From Sphingobium scionense (GTDB lineage: Bacteria > Pseudomonadota > Alphaproteobacteria > Sphingomonadales > Sphingomonadaceae): a stretch of 64,000 nucleotides of DNA. The notes beneath the pieces were generated by a model. That model made no database searches, was not told the DNA's origin, and saw nothing but the letters and a program-made list of their open reading frames with translations. Both the position numbers and the translations under genes were made by a program. The DNA lies in assembly GCF_014197035.1 (NCBI RefSeq), contig NZ_JACIEU010000002.1:300204-364203 (forward strand), written 5' to 3'. Below, in pieces: positions 1 through 9,840 of this stretch. Within the stretch, counting starts at the first letter, position 1. Each line of letters starts with the position of its first letter.

Positions 1-51
1 ACGGCGAGCGCGCCGCGCGAAATGCTGGTAAAGATATGCGAAGATGTCATA
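1..51 (-). CDS. Possible 5' end of a divergent gene running off the left edge
   Basis: On the minus strand an ATG at 51 opens a frame that stays open to the window edge (MTSSHIFTSISRGALAV). It is preceded by a good Shine-Dalgarno-like AAGGGGG six bases upstream of the ATG, which is the main support. Only 17 residues are visible, so no family can be named; the hydrophobic drift at the end could be the start of a signal peptide. It would be transcribed divergently from hisI. Confidence 0.35.
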
Positions 52-291
52 TTTGGCCCCCTTGATTGGCCTGGCATCCGTTTCCCTGCTTGTGTCCGCT
101 GTTGCGGATCGCGCGCGACGCTATGCGCGCGCGCGCCTTGGGGCAAGCAAGACTGTCGCCATTCTGTAGCATCCGTGCAACAGATTTGCCAAAATGCGAC
201 AGTCCGACCCCATGGCACTGTCAGGCCGTGACCGCAATGCCGAGCGCCGAAGGGACTTCGCACGGGCCGCATTGCCGATTATAGCGCGCGG
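52..291. other. Intergenic region upstream of hisI
   Basis: No convincing gene is seen in these 240 bases. They include a run of alternating GC (about 123-137). A TTATAG hexamer at 279-284 sits 7 bases before the hisI ATG, which has no Shine-Dalgarno sequence, so a leaderless hisI transcript is possible. Short open frames here have no start signals or recognisable content. Confidence 0.5.
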
Positions 292-678
292 ATGGATGAC
301 GCACGCGACCGGGGGCTGACCCTCAACCCCAAATATGATGACCATGGCCTTATCACCGCGGTGGTGACCCATGTCACCTCGGGGGAAGTGCTGATGGTGG
401 CGCATATGAATGCGCAGGCGCTGGCGCTGACGGTCGAGACCGGCCTTGCCCATTTTTGGTCGCGCAGCCGCAAGGCGCTGTGGAAGAAGGGTGAGAGTTC
501 CGGCCATATGCTTGGCGTGCGGGACATCCGGATCGACTGTGACCAGGATGCGGTCTGGGTGCTGGCGGAGCCGGCGGGGCCGACTTGCCACACCGGCGCG
601 CGGTCCTGCTTCTTCCGCCGGATCGGACCCGATGGGCTGAGCGCGGTCGATGAACCGGGCGTCGATGCGGCGCACTAG
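292..678 (+). CDS. hisI: Phosphoribosyl-AMP cyclohydrolase (HisI)
   Basis: HisI opens the adenine ring of phosphoribosyl-AMP in the third step of histidine biosynthesis; it is a cytosolic zinc enzyme. The 128-residue protein has the whole family core: VAHMN at 36-40, FWSRSR at 55-60, KGESSGH at 66-72, the metal-binding D82-C83-D84-x-D86 and the paired cysteines C99 (in CHTG) and C106. Family members without a fused HisE domain are about 110-140 residues, so it is full length and monofunctional. No ribosome-binding site precedes the ATG. It stands apart from other his genes, and its 3' end overlaps the start of the next gene. Confidence 0.95.
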   Translation: MDDARDRGLTLNPKYDDHGLITAVVTHVTSGEVLMVAHMNAQALALTVETGLAHFWSRSRKALWKKGESSGHMLGVRDIRIDCDQDAVWVLAEPAGPTCHTGARSCFFRRIGPDGLSAVDEPGVDAAH

Positions 679-1198
679 CCTTTTCTTCGCATTTCTTCTG
701 GCCGGGTGCCAGCAGGCGGCGACGCCGGGCGCAGCCGCGCCCGATCGCGATGGGGCGGCGGCGTCGGGGCTGGAGCGCGCGGCGATCGAGACGGGGGCGA
801 TTACGGACACGTCCAAGGTCGCGCCGGTAGGGCTGTTCCAGCGCCGGCATGAGGCGGGACGGGATTCGCTCTGCGTCCTTCCCGCCAAGTCGGGCGACTA
901 TCGTTTCGGGCTGGAGGCGATCTTCGGCACCGAACAGAGTTGTCATGGCGCGGGCACGGCGCGGCGGGCCGGCGACAAGCTGATCCTGAGCTTTTCCGGG
1001 GGCAGGAAGTGCATCATCGTCGCCCAATATGATGGCGACCAGGTGGCGCTGCCCGGCGTGGTCGACATGGCCTGTGACCGGTTGTGCGACGGGCGCGGCA
1101 ATCTGGAAGGGGTGACCTTCCCGCGCATCGCCAATGATGCGGGTGCGGCCCTGCGCGCGCGCGATCGCGAGGACGAGCCGCTGTGCGAGGCGGACTGA
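665..1198 (+). CDS. Predicted lipoprotein of unknown function
   Basis: The 177-residue product begins [15 protein letters not shown], an n-region with two arginines, a hydrophobic core and a lipobox LAGC, so it should be exported and lipidated. The mature part has several spaced cysteines (in SLCVLP, QSCHG, KCIIV and CDRLCDG) and ends acidic; no family is recognised. An ATG at 650 is also in frame, but the start at 665 puts the signal peptide at the N-terminus. It overlaps the last bases of hisI, so the two are probably co-transcribed. It faces the M20 peptidase gene with a hairpin between them. Confidence 0.75.
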   Translation: MRRTSLFFAFLLAGCQQAATPGAAAPDRDGAAASGLERAAIETGAITDTSKVAPVGLFQRRHEAGRDSLCVLPAKSGDYRFGLEAIFGTEQSCHGAGTARRAGDKLILSFSGGRKCIIVAQYDGDQVALPGVVDMACDRLCDGRGNLEGVTFPRIANDAGAALRARDREDEPLCEAD

Positions 1199-1200
1199 AC

Positions 1201-1224
1201 GGGGCTGGCATATCTGCCAGCCCC
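1201..1224. terminator. Hairpin between convergent genes
   Basis: A perfect 10-bp stem (GGGGCTGGCA / TGCCAGCCCC) with a TATC loop lies in the 36-base gap between the lipoprotein gene and the convergent M20 peptidase gene. It has no U tract, but its position suggests a shared transcription end. Confidence 0.6.
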
Positions 1225-1234
1225 GCCATGGCAA

Positions 1235-2539
1235 TTAGCGATAGCCGGCTGCGGCGAGCAGGGCGACCAGGTCCATGCGCTTGACCTTGAGCGATTCCGG
1301 CGCCGACACGTCGATCCATTCGTCGGGCGAATGGCCCCGGCCGCCGGTCGCCGCGCGCGGGATGGTGATGGCCGGGATGCCCAGGCTCATCGGCACATTG
1401 GCATCGGTCGAGCTGAAGCTCATGCGCGCGGTGACGCCTTCGGCGGCATAGGCGGCGGCGGTCTGGCGGACCAGCGCCGTGTCGGCGGCGGTGCTGCCGG
1501 CCGGACGATCGCCCACCACCTTCTTGTCGACGCGGATCGGGCCTTCCTTGATCGAGCGGGTGCCATTTTCGGTCTCGACCGCCTTGTCCACCGTGGCCAG
1601 GAACGCCTGTTCCAGCTTTGCCAGTTCAGCCGCGCTTTCCGATCGCATGTCGACCTGCAGCCAGACTTCCTGCGGGATGGCGTTGACCGAGGAGCCGCCG
1701 CCCACGACGCTGGCGCTGTAGGTCGTCTTGGGCGACAGGGGCGCCGGGATCTTGTAGAGATCGACGATCGCCTGGCTCATCGCCGTCATCGGATTGACCA
1801 GGCCAAAGGCGCCGAAGCTGTGGCCGCCGGGACCGCTGAAGGTCAGGCGATAGCGTTTCGATCCGACGCCGCCATTGATCAGGCCATCGACCGAGCCATC
1901 GTCGATCGAGAAGAAGCTGGCGATGCGGTCCTTATATTTGCCCTTGTGGAACAACTGCTTCATGCCGCGCAGGTCGCCCAGGCCTTCCTCACCCACATCG
2001 CCGACGAACAATATGTCCATCGGCGCGCTGATATTGGCGCCGACGATCGCCTTGATGAGGCTCAATTGGGTGGCGAGGCCGGCGACATCGTCCCCGACGC
2101 CGGGCGCGTGGAGCTTGTTGCCCTCGCGCCGCACCGTGACCGGCGTGCCTTCGGGAAAGACGGTGTCGAGATGGGCGGACACGACGATCAGCTTGCCGCC
2201 CGGCTTGCCGCTGCCACGGCGCAGGCCCAGCACATTGCCGCCCTCGTCAATCTCCACATCGGTGAGGCCGGCGGCGCGGAACATGTCGGCATAGGCCTTG
2301 GCCCGCGCCTCTTCCTTGAACGGCGGCGCCGGGATCTGGGTCAGGGTGACGATATTGTCGACCCACTGGTCATGTTCGGCCTCCAGCGCGGCGAAGGCGG
2401 CCTTGACCGCCGGGCGCGCGCGGATCGCGGCGATGGTGCGGGCGTCGGCCGGTGCGGTTGCGCTGGTGGGCGTGGCGGCACTGGCCGGAACCGACAGGGC
2501 CGTGCTGGCCAATACTATACAGAGCGCGAACCGCTTCAT
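1235..2539 (-). CDS. Secreted M20 family metallopeptidase
   Basis: The 434-residue protein is a zinc exopeptidase of the M20 family (peptidase T/PepT-like or carboxypeptidase-like). Residues 1-22 form a Sec signal peptide ending in PASAA, so it acts in the periplasm or outside. Metal and catalytic motifs are in order: SAHLDTV (H123, D125), APGVGDD (D150), GEEGLGD (E184 the likely base, E185), and the dimerisation/lid region around GPGGHSFGAF. The C-terminus keeps a metal-ligand-like H in GGRGHSPDEW. It is the last of four minus-strand genes after YitT. The natural substrate, probably peptides or N-acyl amino acids, cannot be read from sequence. Confidence 0.88.
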   Translation of the reverse strand: MKRFALCIVLASTALSVPASAATPTSATAPADARTIAAIRARPAVKAAFAALEAEHDQWVDNIVTLTQIPAPPFKEEARAKAYADMFRAAGLTDVEIDEGGNVLGLRRGSGKPGGKLIVVSAHLDTVFPEGTPVTVRREGNKLHAPGVGDDVAGLATQLSLIKAIVGANISAPMDILFVGDVGEEGLGDLRGMKQLFHKGKYKDRIASFFSIDDGSVDGLINGGVGSKRYRLTFSGPGGHSFGAFGLVNPMTAMSQAIVDLYKIPAPLSPKTTYSASVVGGGSSVNAIPQEVWLQVDMRSESAAELAKLEQAFLATVDKAVETENGTRSIKEGPIRVDKKVVGDRPAGSTAADTALVRQTAAAYAAEGVTARMSFSSTDANVPMSLGIPAITIPRAATGGRGHSPDEWIDVSAPESLKVKRMDLVALLAAAGYR

Positions 2540-2611
2540 TCTGGACCCCTTTTATGACGGGCGCACCGGCATGGGCGCCGGGGTCCGTCTAGCCGGGGAC
2601 GCAGGCGCGCA

Positions 2612-3271
2612 TCAATGGCCGATATAGCGGCCGGGGCGGTGGTTGACGAACAGCACGGCGTTGATCGCGGCGGCTGACAGGACGGAGAGGCCAAAGCGTT
2701 CCGCATTGAGGATCGGCAGCGAGGCGAGCAGGATCAGTACGTCGCAGGCCATCTGGGTGCGGCCGGCATTCCAGCCGCGCGATTTCTGCAGGATCAGCGC
2801 GACCACGCCGACGCCACCGACGCCCGCGCCATGGCGGGCGATGGCCAGGATGCCGAATCCGATGATCGAGCCGCCGAACAGCGCGGCGAAAAAGGGGCTG
2901 ATCCGGGCAATTTCCATCGCATAGGGCATGGCAAGGCCGACGCCCATGATCGCGATATTGGCGAACAGGGTCTTGAGGCCGAAGGCCATGCCCATCGCCC
3001 GTCCGGCGAACAGGAAGAAGGGGATGTTGATCAGCAGGAACAGCGTCGCGGGCGACAGATGGATGAGATAGGACAGCAGCAGCGCGATGCCGGCCATGCC
3101 GCCGGTCACCAGCTTTGCCTGTTTCAGCAGCATCAGCCCCATGGCGATGAACGCGCAGCCGATGGCGATCGCATAGAAATCCTCGGCAGGACTATGCGGC
3201 CGCGCGACATGGGCGGGCGGAACGGGCAGGGCAGGAGACGGCGCCGGGGGCGTCGGGTCGATCGAGGTCAT
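2612..3271 (-). CDS. YitT family membrane protein
   Basis: This is a polytopic inner-membrane protein of the YitT (DUF161) family, with about six hydrophobic segments and the family signature LVTGGMAGIALLLSYL followed by NIPFF and GVGGVGVVAL. It is 219 residues from the ATG at 3271; a longer form from 3334 adds a charged leader without a ribosome-binding site, so the shorter start is preferred. The family's function is not established, although some members have been linked to substrate or ion transport. It lies between an AspH-like gene and the M20 peptidase gene on the same strand with short gaps. Confidence 0.85.
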   Translation of the reverse strand: MTSIDPTPPAPSPALPVPPAHVARPHSPAEDFYAIAIGCAFIAMGLMLLKQAKLVTGGMAGIALLLSYLIHLSPATLFLLINIPFFLFAGRAMGMAFGLKTLFANIAIMGVGLAMPYAMEIARISPFFAALFGGSIIGFGILAIARHGAGVGGVGVVALILQKSRGWNAGRTQMACDVLILLASLPILNAERFGLSVLSAAAINAVLFVNHRPGRYIGH

Positions 3272-3366
3272 GGCATGTCCGAAAAGCGTGAGCGCCCCGT
3301 GCCATCCTCTCTTGTCGTCTTTGTCCGCGCCCATAGTCGCAGATGGGCGTTCTGGAAAGAGGCGGG

Positions 3367-4503
3367 TTAGCCGGCGTCGACCTGTTTCGGGCCGAAGCGG
3401 TCGATCGCTTCGAACAGGCGGGTGAGCGCGATCCGCTCCTCTGCGTGGATTTCCGGGCGCCAGACTTCGAACAGCAGGACGACGCGGGTGTCATTGCCCC
3501 GGTTCCAGGCCTCATGTTCGATACTGTCGTCGAAGATCAGCATCTCGCCCGGTGCCCAGGCGCGAGTCTCTGCACCGACCCGCAGCGCGCAATTGTCGGC
3601 CACGATCAGCGGCAGGTGGCAGATCAGGCGGGTGTTGAGCAGGCCATGATGGGGCTGGATATGGGTGCCGGGCTTGAGCAGCGACCACAGCGCCATCGGA
3701 GAGCGGCCGGTGATCATCGGGCGATCGGCATGGTCGAGCGCGGCCATGACGGTGGGGCAGCGGGCGGCATGATCGGCAACGACCTCGCCCTGTTGCCAGA
3801 AATAATAGGCGCCCCAGGAGGGATCGTCGCGCAGCGGGTTGTTGGGCGCCGGGCGATCGGTGGGCGTCTGGACATAGGGCGCGAAATCGGGGGCGCCGGC
3901 ACGGACGTCGTTCAGTTCGGCGATGATGGCGTCGCTTGCCGCCTCTACTGCGGGCACCCAGGCAAATTCGTCGCGCTCGTAAAAGGCGCGCTGCGGCAGG
4001 CCGGGAAAATAGAACATGCTGGGTTGCTGGAGATAGAGTTCGCTTTTCCCCAGCAGCAGGTCGGTCGCCTGGGCAATGCGGGGGAGCGTGGGGAGGCCCG
4101 CCATCGCCGCGTCGAGATGATCCTCGAAATCCCGGCTGGCGCCGGCGATCGCCTCCTGCGCCCGTTGCAGCAGCGGTTGCAGCGCGGGCGCCGCACCATG
4201 GGCGGCGGCCTGTGCCAGGGCGCTGCGGAACCAGGATGTCGCGCCGCGCTGATCGCCGCGCCGCTGGAAATTCTGCCCCATGGCGAGCAGCGCGGGCAGA
4301 TTGCGCATATCCTGTTCCAGGATGCGGTTGAGCGCCGCCTGTTCGCCGTCAAGATCACCCAGCCGGTTGCAGGCCTGGGCCAGCAGCATGGCCGGCGGAT
4401 CGGCCATCTCGCCAAGGGTGGCGCGGGCCACTGCCGCGTCGCCACGGCGCAATGCGGCGATCGCCGCTTCCTGTAAGGTCTGTTCGCGTGCCCGATCCGT
4501 CAT
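3367..4503 (-). CDS. Aspartyl/asparaginyl beta-hydroxylase domain protein with TPR-like N-terminus
   Basis: The 378-residue protein has two parts. Residues 1-150 are alanine-rich helices with TPR-like repeats (LAQACNRLGDLDGEQAALNRIL, seen in part). The C-terminal half carries the AspH 2-oxoglutarate/Fe(II) oxygenase fold: HIQPHHGLLNTRLICHLPLI holds the first iron-ligand histidine and the 2OG-binding arginine, and FDDSIEHEAWNRG plus TRVVLLFEVWRP the second. Such proteins hydroxylate protein or lipid side chains; the substrate here is unknown. The TPR plus AspH combination is common in sphingomonads and proteobacteria. Confidence 0.85.
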   Translation of the reverse strand: MTDRAREQTLQEAAIAALRRGDAAVARATLGEMADPPAMLLAQACNRLGDLDGEQAALNRILEQDMRNLPALLAMGQNFQRRGDQRGATSWFRSALAQAAAHGAAPALQPLLQRAQEAIAGASRDFEDHLDAAMAGLPTLPRIAQATDLLLGKSELYLQQPSMFYFPGLPQRAFYERDEFAWVPAVEAASDAIIAELNDVRAGAPDFAPYVQTPTDRPAPNNPLRDDPSWGAYYFWQQGEVVADHAARCPTVMAALDHADRPMITGRSPMALWSLLKPGTHIQPHHGLLNTRLICHLPLIVADNCALRVGAETRAWAPGEMLIFDDSIEHEAWNRGNDTRVVLLFEVWRPEIHAEERIALTRLFEAIDRFGPKQVDAG

Positions 4504-4543
4504 CCCCCCGCCTTAACCAGCGGAACGGATGGAAGGAAGCGGC

Positions 4544-5740
4544 TTATTCGCAGGGGGCCAGCGCGGGCTGGGCGCTGCGCCGTGCGGTGGCGATGGCGAC
4601 CAGATAGATGGCCAGGCCGCCGAGCGACAAGGCGCAGCCGATCCAGCCGGTCGATACCAGGCCATAGCCGGCCGCGATCGACAGACCGCCGAGCCAGGGG
4701 CCAAGCGCATTGGCGACGTTGAAGGCGCTGTGATGCAGTGCAGCCGCCAGCGTTTGCGCGTCGCCGGCCACATCCATCAGTCGCGCCTGCAACGGCGTGC
4801 CCATGCCACCGCCAATGCCGATCAGGAAAACGATCAGGCTGAGGCTCCAGATATTGCCGGCCATGAAGGGGAAGAGGGCCAGGGCCACGGCGCTCCACAA
4901 CAGGATGCCGATGACGGTGCGGTTGAGCGCGCGGTCGGCCAGCCATGCGACGGCGAGATTGCCGACCGTCATGCCCAGGCCAAAGACGATCAGCACCAGC
5001 GGCACATAGGTTTCGGACACATGGGTCACTTCGATCATGGTCGAGGCGACATAGGTGTAGACCGCGAACAGGCCGCCAAAGCCGATCGCGCCGGTCAGCA
5101 GCGTCAGCCAGACCTGGGACTTGCCGAGCGCGCCCAGTTCGCGCATCGGGCTGGCCTTCGGGTCGCCGGCGTCGCGCGGGGCGTAGAGTGCGACCAGGCT
5201 CATGGTCAGCACGGCGAGCGCACAGACCACGAAGAAGCCCGAGCGCCAGCCCAATATCTGGCCCATCCAGTTGGCGACCGGCACGCCGAGCACCGTCGCG
5301 ATGGTCAGGCCTGACATCACCTTGGCGATCGCCAGGGTGCGCTTTTCGATCGGCACCAGGCTGGCCGCGACCAGCGCAGCGACGCCGAAATAGGCGCCAT
5401 GGGGCAGGCCCGAGAGGAAACGGAACAGGAGCATCCAGTGATAGCTGGGCGACAGGGCCGACAGGCCGTTGCCCACCGCGAACATCGCCATCAGCGCGAT
5501 CAGCAGCGTGCGGCGCGGCAGGCGCGCGCCAAAGGCGGCGATCAGCGGCGCGCCGACCACCACGCCCAGCGCATAGGCGCTGATCGCATGGCCCGCGGTC
5601 GGCAGGTCGATATGCAGGTCGCGCGCGAAGAAGGGCAGCAGGCTCATGGAGGCGAATTCGGTGGTGCCGATCGCAAAGGCGCCCACGGACAGCGCGAAAA
5701 GGACGAGCGCGGGGTGCGCCTTGTGGGACTGGCTGCCCAT
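4544..5740 (-). CDS. MFS transporter, DHA1 (AraJ/YdhP-like) family
   Basis: A 12-helix major facilitator of 398 residues. Family marks include FAIGTTEFASMSLLPFFARDL in helix 1, the ALGVVVGAPLIAAFGARLPRR motif A in loop 2-3 and GLPHGAYFG in helix 4, typical of arabinose/purine-nucleoside or drug efflux carriers of the DHA1 type. The start at 5740 is chosen because GGAG lies six bases upstream; the open frame extends further upstream without such signals. It is divergent from the EamA exporter gene across a 169-base region containing a perfect palindrome. Export of a small molecule or drug by proton antiport is the family role; the substrate is not known. Confidence 0.88.
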   Translation of the reverse strand: MGSQSHKAHPALVLFALSVGAFAIGTTEFASMSLLPFFARDLHIDLPTAGHAISAYALGVVVGAPLIAAFGARLPRRTLLIALMAMFAVGNGLSALSPSYHWMLLFRFLSGLPHGAYFGVAALVAASLVPIEKRTLAIAKVMSGLTIATVLGVPVANWMGQILGWRSGFFVVCALAVLTMSLVALYAPRDAGDPKASPMRELGALGKSQVWLTLLTGAIGFGGLFAVYTYVASTMIEVTHVSETYVPLVLIVFGLGMTVGNLAVAWLADRALNRTVIGILLWSAVALALFPFMAGNIWSLSLIVFLIGIGGGMGTPLQARLMDVAGDAQTLAAALHHSAFNVANALGPWLGGLSIAAGYGLVSTGWIGCALSLGGLAIYLVAIATARRSAQPALAPCE

Positions 5741-5814
5741 GACAAGCTCCATGCTGCAATGCAAAATGACGGAAGTCCGCCAGATGGGCCGAGTGACAGC
5801 GTTGGTCAAGGCTG

Positions 5815-5824
5815 CATACGTATG
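5815..5824. promoter_or_regulatory. Perfect 10-bp palindrome between divergent transporter genes
   Basis: CATACGTATG is self-complementary and lies midway between the divergent MFS and EamA transporter starts. It may be half of a regulator site, but a 10-bp palindrome is short and no regulator gene adjoins it. Confidence 0.3.
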
Positions 5825-5909
5825 AGATTCTTGCAACTGGCAACGCATCTGGTGCAACGCGGTATCGAATGACGCTTTTCCAATTAATCGTATATGGTAT
5901 CCATTGCGC

Positions 5910-6797
5910 ATGAGCAGGAACGGAATGAACGGGCAGGGGGCGGTGCTGGCGGGGGCGGGCGCCGTGCTGGCGTCGCTGCTGTCGATGAACATGGGCGCGG
6001 CCTTTGCCAAGACGCTGTTCCCGGTCGTCGGCGCCTATGGCATCGCGGCGCTGCGCATCTTCCTGGCCGCGATCCTGCTGATGCTGTTCCGGCGGCCATG
6101 GCGCCGACCGATCCCGGCCGATGTGCGCTGGCCGCTGCTGATCTATGGCGCCACCCTCGCGCTGATGAACCTGCTCATCTATCAGGCGTTCGCCCGCATT
6201 CCGTTGGGCATCGCCATGGCCATCGAGGTGACGGGGCCGCTGGCGATCGTGCTGTTCGGGGCGCGCCGGCCGCGCGACTTCCTGTGGCTAGGGGCGGCGG
6301 TGATCGGCCTGCTGCTGCTCTTGCCGCTGCGCAGCGATGCCGTGCTTGATCCTTTGGGTGTCATCTTCGCTGTCGGGGCGGCGGCCTGCTGGGCGCTTTA
6401 TATCCTGACCGGCAAGCGGGTGTCGGGCGCGCTGCGCGGCGATGCGGTCGCCTGGGGCATGCTGGCGGCGGCGATTCTGGTGCTGCCGGTCGGGCTGACC
6501 CATGCCGGTGCATCGCTCTTTTCGCCCTGGGTGCTGATGGTCGGGCTGGCCATCGCCCTGCTGTCGAGTGCCTTGCCCTATTCGCTGGAGATGGAGGCGA
6601 TGCGGCGCCTGCCCGCGCCGGTGTTCGGCCTGTTGCTGAGCGCGGCGCCGGCGATCGGGGCATTGGCGGGCTTCGTCGTGCTGGGCGAGCGGTTGACGGT
6701 GCTGCAGGGCGTGGCGATATTCTGCATCATTGCGGCGTCAGGCGGCAGCGCGCTGACGGTGCGTCATGCGCCGGCGATCGAGGATGCGCCGCAATAG
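5910..6797 (+). CDS. EamA/RhtA family exporter
   Basis: Ten hydrophobic helices in 295 residues with the two-repeat EamA (DMT superfamily) layout place it near RhtA, the threonine/homoserine exporter. Signature stretches are MNMGAAFAKTLFPVVGAYG in the first helix pair, ALMNLLIYQAFARIPLG in repeat one and ALPYSLEMEAMRRLPAPVFGLL in repeat two. An upstream TTG at 5904 is in frame, but the ATG at 5910 is preferred. It ends only seven bases before the stop of the convergent L,D-transpeptidase gene. Efflux of amino acids or related metabolites is the likely role. Confidence 0.87.
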   Translation: MSRNGMNGQGAVLAGAGAVLASLLSMNMGAAFAKTLFPVVGAYGIAALRIFLAAILLMLFRRPWRRPIPADVRWPLLIYGATLALMNLLIYQAFARIPLGIAMAIEVTGPLAIVLFGARRPRDFLWLGAAVIGLLLLLPLRSDAVLDPLGVIFAVGAAACWALYILTGKRVSGALRGDAVAWGMLAAAILVLPVGLTHAGASLFSPWVLMVGLAIALLSSALPYSLEMEAMRRLPAPVFGLLLSAAPAIGALAGFVVLGERLTVLQGVAIFCIIAASGGSALTVRHAPAIEDAPQ

Positions 6798-6804
6798 GGG
6801 TGGG

Positions 6805-7485
6805 TCAGCCGCTGACGACGGCCTTGCTGGTATCCAGCATCTTGCCGTTGGTGATGATGACCATGTCGCCGACCTTGGTCACGCCGAACAGCTTCTGTGC
6901 AAATTCCTTGGGCACGCCGATGCAGCCATGGGTGGCATAGCCCCATTTGACGTCGCTGCCATGGATGGCGACGCCGTCGCTGGTCAGCCGCTGCATATAG
7001 GGCATGGGCGCGTTGTTGTAGGTGCTGGAATAATGGTCGGCGTCCTTCTGCATGATCGGGAAGGCGCCGAGCGGGCTCTGCTTGTCGGTCGCGCCATAGA
7101 GGATGACGGCGGCGCCGATTTCATAGCCGTCGCGGAAGACGGAGAGGGTCTGGGCTTTCAGGTCGACGGTGATGATGACCGGCCCCTTGGCCGGTGCGCC
7201 TTCCTCGTCCCAGGCATAGTCGCCATGCTCGAAAGGCCCCTCGATCTTGAGCACGCGCTTGACCGCCAGCGCATGAGGATCGACCTTCATGCCCTGGTCG
7301 CTGCGCCGTTCGACCAGCGGCAGCGGCTTGGGCGCGGCGGCGGCCTCGGCCGGCTTGGCCTGGGTCGCGTTGCCGGCGTTGCGATCAATCTTGTCGGTCA
7401 GCAGCAGCGCGCCGCCGCCCAGGACGGCGCCGATCAGCAGTTTCGGGCCAAGGCTGCGAGCCAAAGTGCCGATGACGCCTGCCAT
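6805..7485 (-). CDS. L,D-transpeptidase (YkuD family)
   Basis: Residues 100-220 are a YkuD catalytic domain with the active-site signature H175-G-S ... T-H186-G-C188-I-G; Cys188 is the acyl-accepting nucleophile. Enzymes of this family make 3-3 crosslinks in peptidoglycan or attach proteins to it. A hydrophobic segment at about 14-30 acts as a signal anchor, leaving the domain in the periplasm after a proline/alanine-rich linker. The 226-residue length is normal for small Ldt proteins. AGGA upstream of the ATG fits a ribosome-binding site. It follows the malic enzyme gene on the same strand across a strong hairpin. Confidence 0.92.
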   Translation of the reverse strand: MAGVIGTLARSLGPKLLIGAVLGGGALLLTDKIDRNAGNATQAKPAEAAAAPKPLPLVERRSDQGMKVDPHALAVKRVLKIEGPFEHGDYAWDEEGAPAKGPVIITVDLKAQTLSVFRDGYEIGAAVILYGATDKQSPLGAFPIMQKDADHYSSTYNNAPMPYMQRLTSDGVAIHGSDVKWGYATHGCIGVPKEFAQKLFGVTKVGDMVIITNGKMLDTSKAVVSG

Positions 7486-7502
7486 GATCTTCCTCGCTTC
7501 AT

Positions 7503-7539
7503 CCTTTGCCGGTCAAGCTAACAGCCTAACCGGCAAAGG
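7503..7539 (-). terminator. Inverted repeat after the malic enzyme gene
   Basis: A perfect 11-bp inverted repeat (CCTTTGCCGGT / ACCGGCAAAGG) spaced by 15 bases lies just after the maeB stop and before the L,D-transpeptidase start. No U tract follows, so it may be a terminator of weak type or an mRNA-stabilising hairpin. Confidence 0.5.
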
Positions 7540-7545
7540 TTAAGG

Positions 7546-9813
7546 TCAGCCTTCGCGTGCCACTTCGGCGGCGGCGATGGCGGTCAGGTTGAGGATGCCG
7601 CGCGCGGTGACGCCGGGCGTCAGCACATGGATCGGCTGGGCGGTGCCGATCAGCATCGGCCCGACCGTGGGCGAGCTGGACGAGGCGCCGAGCGCCGTCA
7701 GCGTGATATTTGCCGCGTCGAGGTTCGGCATCACCAGCAGGTTGGCCGGTCCCTCGAACCGGGAGTCGGGGATCAGCCGCTCGCGCAGCGCTTGGCTGAG
7801 CGCGGCGTCGGCGTGCATTTCGCCATCGACCGCCAGCTCCGGCGCGGCCTGGCGCACCAGGTCGAGCGCGGCGCGCATCTTGCGGGCGCTGGGGCTGTTG
7901 GACGCGCCGAAATTGGAGTGCGACAGCAGCGCCACGCGCGGCTTCAGCCCAAAATGCTGCAATTCGGTCGACGCCAGCAGCGTCATTTCCGCAATCTGGT
8001 CGGGCGTCGGGTCCGGCACCATATGGGTGTCGGTGATGAACAGCGCGCCGGCGTCGAGGATCAGGCCCGACAGGGCATAGATGCGGCTGTGGTTGGGCGC
8101 GCGATCGATGATGCGCAGCACATGTTCGACCTGGCCCCAATATTCGGAGCGGCCACCGACCAGTGCGGCGTCGACCCGGCCGGTGCGCAGCAGCATGGCG
8201 GCGGTGACGGTCGGGCGGCGATAGACATGGCGCAGGATTTCGTCTGGCGGCACGCCCTTGCGCGCGGCGATGGCGCGATAGGCCTCGACCAGTTCGCGCA
8301 TGATGTCATGATCCGTCTCGGGATCGATCACCTCGACATCGCGGTCGAGCTGGAAGCTGAGGCCCATGTCGCCCAGTTTCTGTTCCAGCAGGCGGCGGCG
8401 CGCGACGATGGTCGGCTTGACGATGCCTTCGTCCAGACCGTCCTGGATCGCGCGCAGCACGCGCTCATCCTCGCCCTCGCCATAGACGATGCGGCACTGG
8501 CTGCCGCGCGCGGCATGGAACACCGGCAACATCAGTTGGCCCGACCGGGTGTTCTGGTGCGACAGCGCGCGCTTATATTCTTCCAGGTCCAGCGTCTTGG
8601 TGGCGACGCCGCTGTCCATCGCCGCCTTGGCGACGGCACCGGCAATCTCGCCGATCAGGCGCGGATCGAACGGGGTCGGGATGATGTAATCGGCGCCGAA
8701 CACCAGCTTGCGTCCGCCATAGGCCTGCGCCACGCTGTCATGCGCGGGCATGCGGGCGAGGGCGGCGATCGCGTCGGCGGCGGCGACCTTCATCGCTTCG
8801 TTGATCTGGGTCGCGCCGCAATCCAGCGCGCCGCGGAAGATATAGGGGAAGCACAGGACGTTGTTGACCTGGTTCGGATAGTCCGACCGGCCGGTGGCGA
8901 TGATCGCGTCCGGGCGCACTTCGCGCGCGGCTTCCGGGCGGATTTCCGGCTCCGGATTGGCGAGCGCGAAGATCAGCGGATTGGGCGCCATCAGCGGCAG
9001 CCATTCCGGCTTCAGCACGCCCGGCGCCGACAACCCTAAGAACAGGTTGGCGCCCGGCAGCACGTCGGGCAGGGTGCGCGCGTTGGTGTCGCGGGCATAG
9101 CGCGCCATATTGGGCAGCATGCCTTCGCGGCCCGAATGGATGACGCCGTCCTTGTCGGTCATCGTCACATTGTCGATCGGCAGGCCCATCGAGACGAGCA
9201 GGTCGACGCAGGCGAGCGCGGCGGCGCCGGCGCCCGAGGTGACGAGCTTTGCATCGGCCAGCGTCTTGCCCTGCAGCACCAGCGCGTTGCGCACGGCGGC
9301 GGCGACGACGATGGCGGTGCCGTGCTGATCGTCATGGAAGACCGGAATGTTCATCCGTTCCTTCAGGCGCCGTTCGATCTCGAAACATTCGGGCGCCTTG
9401 ATGTCTTCCAGATTGATGCCGCCAAAGGTCGGCTCCAGCAGGGCGACGGCTTCGACGAACTTGTCCGTGTCGGTGGTGTCGACTTCGATGTCGAACACGT
9501 CGATGTCGGCGAATTTCTTGAAGAGGACGGCCTTGCCTTCCATCACCGGCTTCGACGCCAGCGCGCCGATCGCGCCGAGGCCGAGGACGGCGGTGCCGTT
9601 GGAGATGACCGCGACAAGATTGCCGCGCGCCGTGTAGTCCAGCGCCTTGGCGGGATCGGCAGCGATCTCCTCGCAAGGGGCGGCCACCCCCGGCGAATAG
9701 GCCAGCGCCAGATCGCGCTGGTTCACCATGCGCTTGGTCGGCTCGATCGCGAGCTTACCGGGCTGGGGAAAGCGGTGATAGTCTAGGGCGGCGCGGCGGG
9801 TGTTATCGTCCAT
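7546..9813 (-). CDS. maeB: NADP-dependent malic enzyme with C-terminal phosphotransacetylase-like domain
   Basis: The 755-residue protein oxidatively decarboxylates malate to pyruvate. The first ~430 residues are the malic enzyme catalytic and NAD(P) domains: [23 protein letters not shown] and a dinucleotide fold around [14 protein letters not shown]. The remainder (about 430-755) is a phosphate acetyl/butyryl transferase-like domain, which in MaeB proteins is regulatory and binds acetyl-CoA. Length matches the hybrid MaeB family. It lies 27 bases after a LysR-type gene on the same strand and near malate synthase, so it likely drains malate made from acetate or fatty acids towards pyruvate. 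Confidence 0.94.
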   Translation of the reverse strand: MDDNTRRAALDYHRFPQPGKLAIEPTKRMVNQRDLALAYSPGVAAPCEEIAADPAKALDYTARGNLVAVISNGTAVLGLGAIGALASKPVMEGKAVLFKKFADIDVFDIEVDTTDTDKFVEAVALLEPTFGGINLEDIKAPECFEIERRLKERMNIPVFHDDQHGTAIVVAAAVRNALVLQGKTLADAKLVTSGAGAAALACVDLLVSMGLPIDNVTMTDKDGVIHSGREGMLPNMARYARDTNARTLPDVLPGANLFLGLSAPGVLKPEWLPLMAPNPLIFALANPEPEIRPEAAREVRPDAIIATGRSDYPNQVNNVLCFPYIFRGALDCGATQINEAMKVAAADAIAALARMPAHDSVAQAYGGRKLVFGADYIIPTPFDPRLIGEIAGAVAKAAMDSGVATKTLDLEEYKRALSHQNTRSGQLMLPVFHAARGSQCRIVYGEGEDERVLRAIQDGLDEGIVKPTIVARRRLLEQKLGDMGLSFQLDRDVEVIDPETDHDIMRELVEAYRAIAARKGVPPDEILRHVYRRPTVTAAMLLRTGRVDAALVGGRSEYWGQVEHVLRIIDRAPNHSRIYALSGLILDAGALFITDTHMVPDPTPDQIAEMTLLASTELQHFGLKPRVALLSHSNFGASNSPSARKMRAALDLVRQAAPELAVDGEMHADAALSQALRERLIPDSRFEGPANLLVMPNLDAANITLTALGASSSSPTVGPMLIGTAQPIHVLTPGVTARGILNLTAIAAAEVAREG

Positions 9814-9840
9814 GCGATGCGCCTTAGAGACTGTGTTCCG

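Noticed and set aside
27..291. Small plus-strand frames before hisI
   Set aside because: They lack start signals and run through a GC-alternating tract; nothing supports expression.
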